From contig JAKSKN010000015.1 in NCBI GenBank assembly GCA_024401695.1, forward strand, positions 1-64,000: a stretch of DNA of 64,000 bases, written 5' to 3'. Below, in pieces: positions 61,072 to 64,000 of this stretch (positions within the stretch are counted from its first letter, which is position 1; each line of letters begins with the position of its first letter). The stretch is from Bacteroidales bacterium (GTDB taxonomy: Bacteria; Bacteroidota; Bacteroidia; Bacteroidales; UBA932). The notes under the pieces are model-generated. The model was not told where the DNA came from, ran no database searches, and worked only from the letters and a program-made list of their open reading frames with translations. Position numbers and translations under genes: made by a program.

Positions 61072-61102
61072 TAGAAAATCTACATAGACTTCCATCGGAG
61101 TC
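61071..61102 (+). repeat. Hairpin repeat, copy 2 (divergent)
   Basis: ATAGAAAATCTACATAGACT followed by TCCATCGGAGTC resembles the other copies (ATAGAAAAATCATCATAGACT then CCAACTGGAGTC). The potential stem is GACT-CC with GG-AGTC. It is shorter and less well conserved than copies 1 and 3 and lacks the ACCCCGAA end. Confidence 0.5.
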
Positions 61103-61176
61103 AAATCCATATATGAGCAGAAAAAGTCATTTTTGCGAAAATCTGTCGATCTCTTTTATCTTTTTTGCTATTGAAG
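61103..61176. other. Gap between hairpin repeat and small minus-strand gene
   Basis: About 75 bp, AT-rich, no gene seen. Confidence 0.4.
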
Positions 61177-61467
61177 TTACTTTCTCCAAATAACCTCTCC
61201 TTTTTTCTTAAAATCACCAAACCCTGAGAATTCAGCATACTCTTCTCCTTTGTACAACCTTGCAGCTTGTAGCCATGATAGTGCTCCATCTGGATTCTCT
61301 AAAGCATAATCACAGCATAACACAAAAGTACCACGAGGAAAAGGTTGTGTCGGTATAATCGACTTTTTCTCATATATCCCTCGATTAATAGAACCATCTG
61401 CACCGGGTCTATAAATACGCATAATTCTGGCCTCTCCGTTTGTGCTTTCTTTTTCGAGTTGAAACAT
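61177..61467 (-). CDS. Small protein of unknown function after HigA-ImmA
   Basis: This 96-aa protein is not recognised. It is soluble in character, with a short beta-like core (GTFVLCCDYALENPDG) and WLQAARLYKGEEYAEFSG after it. It starts 33 bp after the stop of the HigA-ImmA gene on the same strand, so it is probably the third gene of that operon. No signal peptide or membrane segment is seen. Confidence 0.55.
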   Translation of the reverse strand: MFQLEKESTNGEARIMRIYRPGADGSINRGIYEKKSIIPTQPFPRGTFVLCCDYALENPDGALSWLQAARLYKGEEYAEFSGFGDFKKKGEVIWRK

Positions 61468-61500
61468 AATATCACAAATTAATTAACAACTTTCATTCTG

Positions 61501-62592
61501 TCATGAAATACGTCGAGATGCGTCATTTCTGAACTTAAACATTCCTGTCTCGTGGCTTATTCTTCCTAAAGCAATCCATTTGTTATACCCATTACCTTGC
61601 GCCCACATTGTGTATAACCTTTGAATCTGTGCCGGATATAACTGCACTTCAGGAATCTTTTTCCATACGGAATCAGGAATCAAAGCATTTGCAGCGAAGG
61701 AATTTGCAGCTTTCTCTTCCGGGCTCTCGTGGTCATAATCCTCAAGATTAACGCGTCTATCTTCGTTATCGTGATTTTTTACATGACCGAGTTCATGCAT
61801 TACTGCGAAGGCAAGGTTATCAATACGGTTATATCGTGTTGTAACAACAATACAAGGATTGCCATTATAATCAAATGAATAACCATCAATCGAAGCGCCA
61901 TCGACTTTTTCTACAACACCAAACAGAATACCATACTTTGCGAATGTGCGTGTAAGATTCTCAATGGTATTTGTATTTGAATGAAGGATAGAACTAATCT
62001 GGGGGATCAATTCATCAAGACGTGATTCCTCATAATTAGCATAAAAATTGCTTGAATATGCAAAATGCTTAGCAAGAAGCATCCAGGTCATAATCATACG
62101 AGGATCTTTGCCAACCTTTGCAGATTTCTTGAAAAGTCCATCTGTCTGCACCTGTAGTCTTGCTGGTTCAGGAAGTAGAAATGACTCTTTTATGAATGAT
62201 AGAATCTCTGAACACAAAGTGGATTTAAAGTTCAGACGGGTTGTCAGAACTTTAATGTCTACCAGTTTATTGTATTCTTGAAGCTCATCGCGTGCAGCCG
62301 TCTCCGCGATTTGCCTTTCTTTGTTTTGAGCAGTGTCGTAATCAAATTTGGTCTGAAGATTAACCCAATCAATGGATGGAATTCCAAGGATTTCTTCCAG
62401 TTTGTCCGCTACCGGTTTTGTGATAGAACGTTTCCCTTTTATAATCTCGCTAAGATGAGAAGGCTGCATCTTGATGTCCTTTGCGAAAGTCTTTTGGGAA
62501 ATGCCACGTTCTATGAGTTCCTCCTTGAGAATGCTTCCTGGATGGATAGCCATAAAGATAGGAGCCTCAATGTTTGTTGCCATAGTGGTCAT
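61501..62592 (-). CDS. HigA-type HTH antitoxin fused to an ImmA/IrrE metallopeptidase domain
   Basis: The 363-aa protein joins an XRE/HigA helix-turn-helix domain (about 15-75, starting IHPGSILKEELIERGISQ) to an ImmA/IrrE zinc-peptidase domain. The zinc motif HELGH is at 266-270 and the third ligand Glu follows near 293 in SPEEKAANSFA. Known ImmA/IrrE proteins cleave repressors, so the fused form may regulate itself or its operon. The start used here is the ATG overlapping the toxin gene by 26 bp; two internal ATGs (codons 4 and 14) are alternatives. Confidence 0.9.
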   Translation of the reverse strand: MTTMATNIEAPIFMAIHPGSILKEELIERGISQKTFAKDIKMQPSHLSEIIKGKRSITKPVADKLEEILGIPSIDWVNLQTKFDYDTAQNKERQIAETAARDELQEYNKLVDIKVLTTRLNFKSTLCSEILSFIKESFLLPEPARLQVQTDGLFKKSAKVGKDPRMIMTWMLLAKHFAYSSNFYANYEESRLDELIPQISSILHSNTNTIENLTRTFAKYGILFGVVEKVDGASIDGYSFDYNGNPCIVVTTRYNRIDNLAFAVMHELGHVKNHDNEDRRVNLEDYDHESPEEKAANSFAANALIPDSVWKKIPEVQLYPAQIQRLYTMWAQGNGYNKWIALGRISHETGMFKFRNDASRRIS

Positions 62593-62887
62593 TATTTAAT
62601 TCTATAATAGTAATTTCAATACCTTCTTCGATTTCTCTGAAAAGAAGCCTCTCGACTCTTCCATTGACAACTCTGACGGAACTTAAGCCAACATTATTCC
62701 TAAGTTGTTCATAATGCAAATAACTATATGCCTTTAGTCCTTCTGCTTTTTCAACGACAAGCATAATTTTGTACGCCCTCGCCAAACCCTCCATAAACTT
62801 CTTATCCTTGGAGTACTTTTTATACTTATTGTTATGGCCTGTTTCTATCAATTCCTTCAGGTCATCATCAGCAATATTAACTTTCAT
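62567..62887 (-). CDS. HigB/RelE-like toxin
   Basis: The 106-aa protein is of the size and pattern of RelE-superfamily toxins: an N-terminal helix (LKELIETGHNNKYKKYSKDK), a middle part with LHYEQLRNNVGLSSVRV, and a C-terminal strand pair with ERLLFREIEEGIEITIIELN. The family cleaves ribosome-bound mRNA. The order toxin before antitoxin and the 26-bp overlap with a HigA-like gene are typical of higBA. The start at 62887 is chosen because the longer frame crosses the promoter region. Confidence 0.8.
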   Translation of the reverse strand: MKVNIADDDLKELIETGHNNKYKKYSKDKKFMEGLARAYKIMLVVEKAEGLKAYSYLHYEQLRNNVGLSSVRVVNGRVERLLFREIEEGIEITIIELNNDHYGNKH

Positions 62888-62920
62888 ACAGCATAGTAAT
62901 ATATTTATTGCAAGCCACTG

Positions 62921-62928
62921 CAAATATA
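62921..62928 (-). promoter_or_regulatory. -7 promoter box of the higBA-like operon
   Basis: The minus strand reads TATATTTG, 33 nt before the toxin ATG. Confidence 0.65.
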
Positions 62929-62990
62929 GGTAAAATTCCCAAATAATGGAATTTTTTGTAAAATTTTATTCCGAATCTGAATAAAATAGT

Positions 62991-62998
62991 TACCTTTG
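62991..62998 (+). promoter_or_regulatory. -7 promoter box of the small plus-strand gene
   Basis: TACCTTTG, 13 nt before the ATG at 63012 (19 nt before the second ATG at 63018). Confidence 0.6.
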
Positions 62999-63011
62999 CA
63001 GCCCCAAATAT

Positions 63012-63239
63012 ATGATTATGGCTCAGAATAAATTCCGAATTACTCAGAAAGATTTCCTTATTGCAAATCGCAGAGCATCACGACTTGAGGAAATTGAAGC
63101 TCATGGCCATCCGGTTATTTCCAGAACCATGACCCACAAGTCAAAAAAGATCTATGACCGAAAACAGTTCAAGAGAGCTGCCATCAAGAGCGATGACAGC
63201 TCTTATTGTTTCCAATCATCCATAGAAAAATCATCATAG
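63012..63239 (+). CDS. Small basic protein of unknown function
   Basis: This 75-aa protein (73 from the second ATG) is basic and helical: KFRITQKDFLIANRRASRLE, then a middle part and KKIYDRKQFKRAAIK. Similar short proteins are common in Bacteroidales genomes and remain unassigned; this is from memory, not a search. It has its own promoter, divergent from higBA. Its last codons (SIEKSS) lie inside hairpin repeat copy 3, so the present C-terminus may be secondary. Confidence 0.55.
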   Translation: MIMAQNKFRITQKDFLIANRRASRLEEIEAHGHPVISRTMTHKSKKIYDRKQFKRAAIKSDDSSYCFQSSIEKSS

Positions 63240-63270
63240 ACTCCAACTGGAGTCCAAGAATTACCCCGAA
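63219..63270 (+). repeat. Hairpin repeat, copy 3
   Basis: Fifty-two bases nearly identical to 59304-59353, from TCCATAGAAAAA to ACCCCGAA. The centre GACTCCA-AC-TGGAGTC is a perfect 7-bp stem. It overlaps the stop codon of the small basic protein gene. Confidence 0.75.
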
Positions 63271-63400
63271 CGTACCAATTGACTAAACACTACGACACTC
63301 TGGTACTGTCGAAAATTTTCGTGGTATTAGCCTTAGCAGTGTTTTAATCTCCACGCATTTATCCTTATCATATAGCCAAAACGCTTCTTGTTTATTCTGT
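63271..63400. other. Gap between repeat copy 3 and the TonB receptor end
   Basis: 130 bp without a gene. No clear terminator for the receptor gene (minus strand) is visible; TTTTAATCTCC-type T-rich runs occur near 63340. Confidence 0.4.
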
Positions 63401-64000
63401 TTAGAAAGTTACTCTCCAGCTGAAGTTCGGCATTATCGGAAGGATGGCGATTTCGTTCCAGGTTTCCGTCGTTCCGTCGAAATACAGCATGAACGGGTTG
63501 AAGTGGTTGGTGACGTTGCAGACGCCCAGATTCACCTTATGTCCTACATTACCCGTCTTGAACTCGAACTGGTATCCCAAGTCAAGGCGAATGACCGTCG
63601 GCATCCGGTAGTTGTTTACGCTGGCGAAATACTTTGCCGTCCAGTCCTCACCGGGGAGGTGTAGATCATACGTCTCTGCAGCCCCGTTCTCCCAATTGCC
63701 GCTCTGAAGGATGAAGCCGGCGCTGAAGCCCTTCCACTGCGCCATCGCGTTCAGGACGTGCGGACGATCGAAGCGGGCGTGGAAGGGTTGTCCGTCATTA
63801 GTCTCTAAGAAGCCGTGCCTGTCCGTCCTTGAGAGCGTATATGCAAGCCTCGCGTAGAAGTCCTTCCCGAGATATTCGTACAGAAATTCCCCGCCGAATG
63901 CAGTTCCCTTGCCAAAGTCAACCTGAGTCTCCCACTCTGCCAGAGCACCGCTGAACAGCGACTGTGCGTACTTGTAATAAATCAGCCCGTCCATAGCCTT
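63401..64000 (-). CDS. TonB-dependent receptor, C-terminal part (cut by window edge)
   Basis: About 199 residues of the end of an outer-membrane TonB-dependent receptor. The frame stays open to the window edge, so the gene begins outside. The strands are typical of the barrel: FGGEFLYEYLGKDFYARLAY, then FDRPHVLNAMAQWKGFSAGF, RLDLGYQFEF, NLGVCNVTNHFNPF and a last strand ending in Phe (PNFSWRVTF). This is the signature end of Bacteroidota barrels exported through Bam. The transported substrate cannot be inferred from this part. The stop codon is intact. Confidence 0.88.
   Translation of the reverse strand, partial: KAMDGLIYYKYAQSLFSGALAEWETQVDFGKGTAFGGEFLYEYLGKDFYARLAYTLSRTDRHGFLETNDGQPFHARFDRPHVLNAMAQWKGFSAGFILQSGNWENGAAETYDLHLPGEDWTAKYFASVNNYRMPTVIRLDLGYQFEFKTGNVGHKVNLGVCNVTNHFNPFMLYFDGTTETWNEIAILPIMPNFSWRVTF

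Noticed and set aside
59431-63242. TCATAGACT shared by the obgE stub (59431-59439) and hairpin repeat copy 3 (63234-63242) as an attachment core
   Set aside because: Nine bases of identity are too few to separate from chance, and repeat copy 1 differs at this place.

Overview
The window looks like a chromosomal segment of an uncultured Bacteroidota, most likely Bacteroidales. Nearly every gene start is preceded by the Bacteroidota -7 box TAnnTTTG instead of a Shine-Dalgarno site, and three stable-RNA units carry it with or near the -33 TTTG box. Other lineage marks are a pyrophosphate-dependent phosphofructokinase, a lipid-anchored TamA-like protein (TamL type), DUF349 next to yidC, an obgE start near hpt, an arm-binding tyrosine integrase of the Bacteroidota type and many short lipoprotein signals.

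Layout. 1-1190 (minus): RNase P RNA (cut by the window edge), an unassigned small RNA and trmD. 1278-5913 (plus): DUF349 protein, yidC, yggS and a YegP-like protein. 5994-9254 (minus): lpxB and a glycoside-hydrolase-like lipoprotein. 9369-15309 (plus): gapA, a secreted C1 peptidase, pssA, an orphan lipoprotein, a 3'-5' exonuclease and an RlmI-like methyltransferase. 15297-24419 (minus): a compact six-gene run ligA-yihY-rsh-Ig-like lipoprotein-barrel protein-ispG, with a palindromic insertion inside ispG. 24663-27074 (minus): pfp and a TrmH-type methyltransferase. 27118-30562 (plus): TamL and a GH13 enzyme. 30614-35140: tRNA-Glu, a small lipoprotein, a membrane-bound AraC regulator with its partner, a metallo-hydrolase, a decayed stretch and tRNA-Phe. 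35210-39363 (plus): a degenerate PriA, tRNA-Ala, thrB, thrC. 39367-42538: cysK, a BASS-like transporter and a MalY-type aminotransferase. 42633-47925 (plus): a porin with potABCD. 48263-52185: an E2/CAT-like protein with an acyl-CoA synthetase, then a NupG-type MFS transporter. 52260-56206 (plus): tgt, lptF/G, dut, murF. 56157-57800 (minus): a helix-hairpin-helix barrel protein. 57901-58452 (plus): hpt.

From about 58453 to 63400 the sequence becomes AT-richer and accessory: a broken GNAT toxin with its small partner, a stub of the first ten obgE codons under an intact promoter, a tyrosine integrase with short direct repeats beside it, a HigB/HigA-ImmA operon, small unknown ORFs and three related hairpin repeats in one orientation. 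The window ends in the 3' end of a TonB-dependent receptor gene.

Most of the window is ordinary core genome. The points most worth checking are the obgE-disrupting insertion with its hairpin repeats, the PriA homologue that has lost its ATPase motifs, the palindrome translated inside ispG, a 113/114-identical palindromic element present twice, the strong orphan small-RNA unit next to rnpB, and a recurring promoter arrangement that predicts leaderless mRNAs. No clearly new multi-gene system can be proved from the sequence alone.
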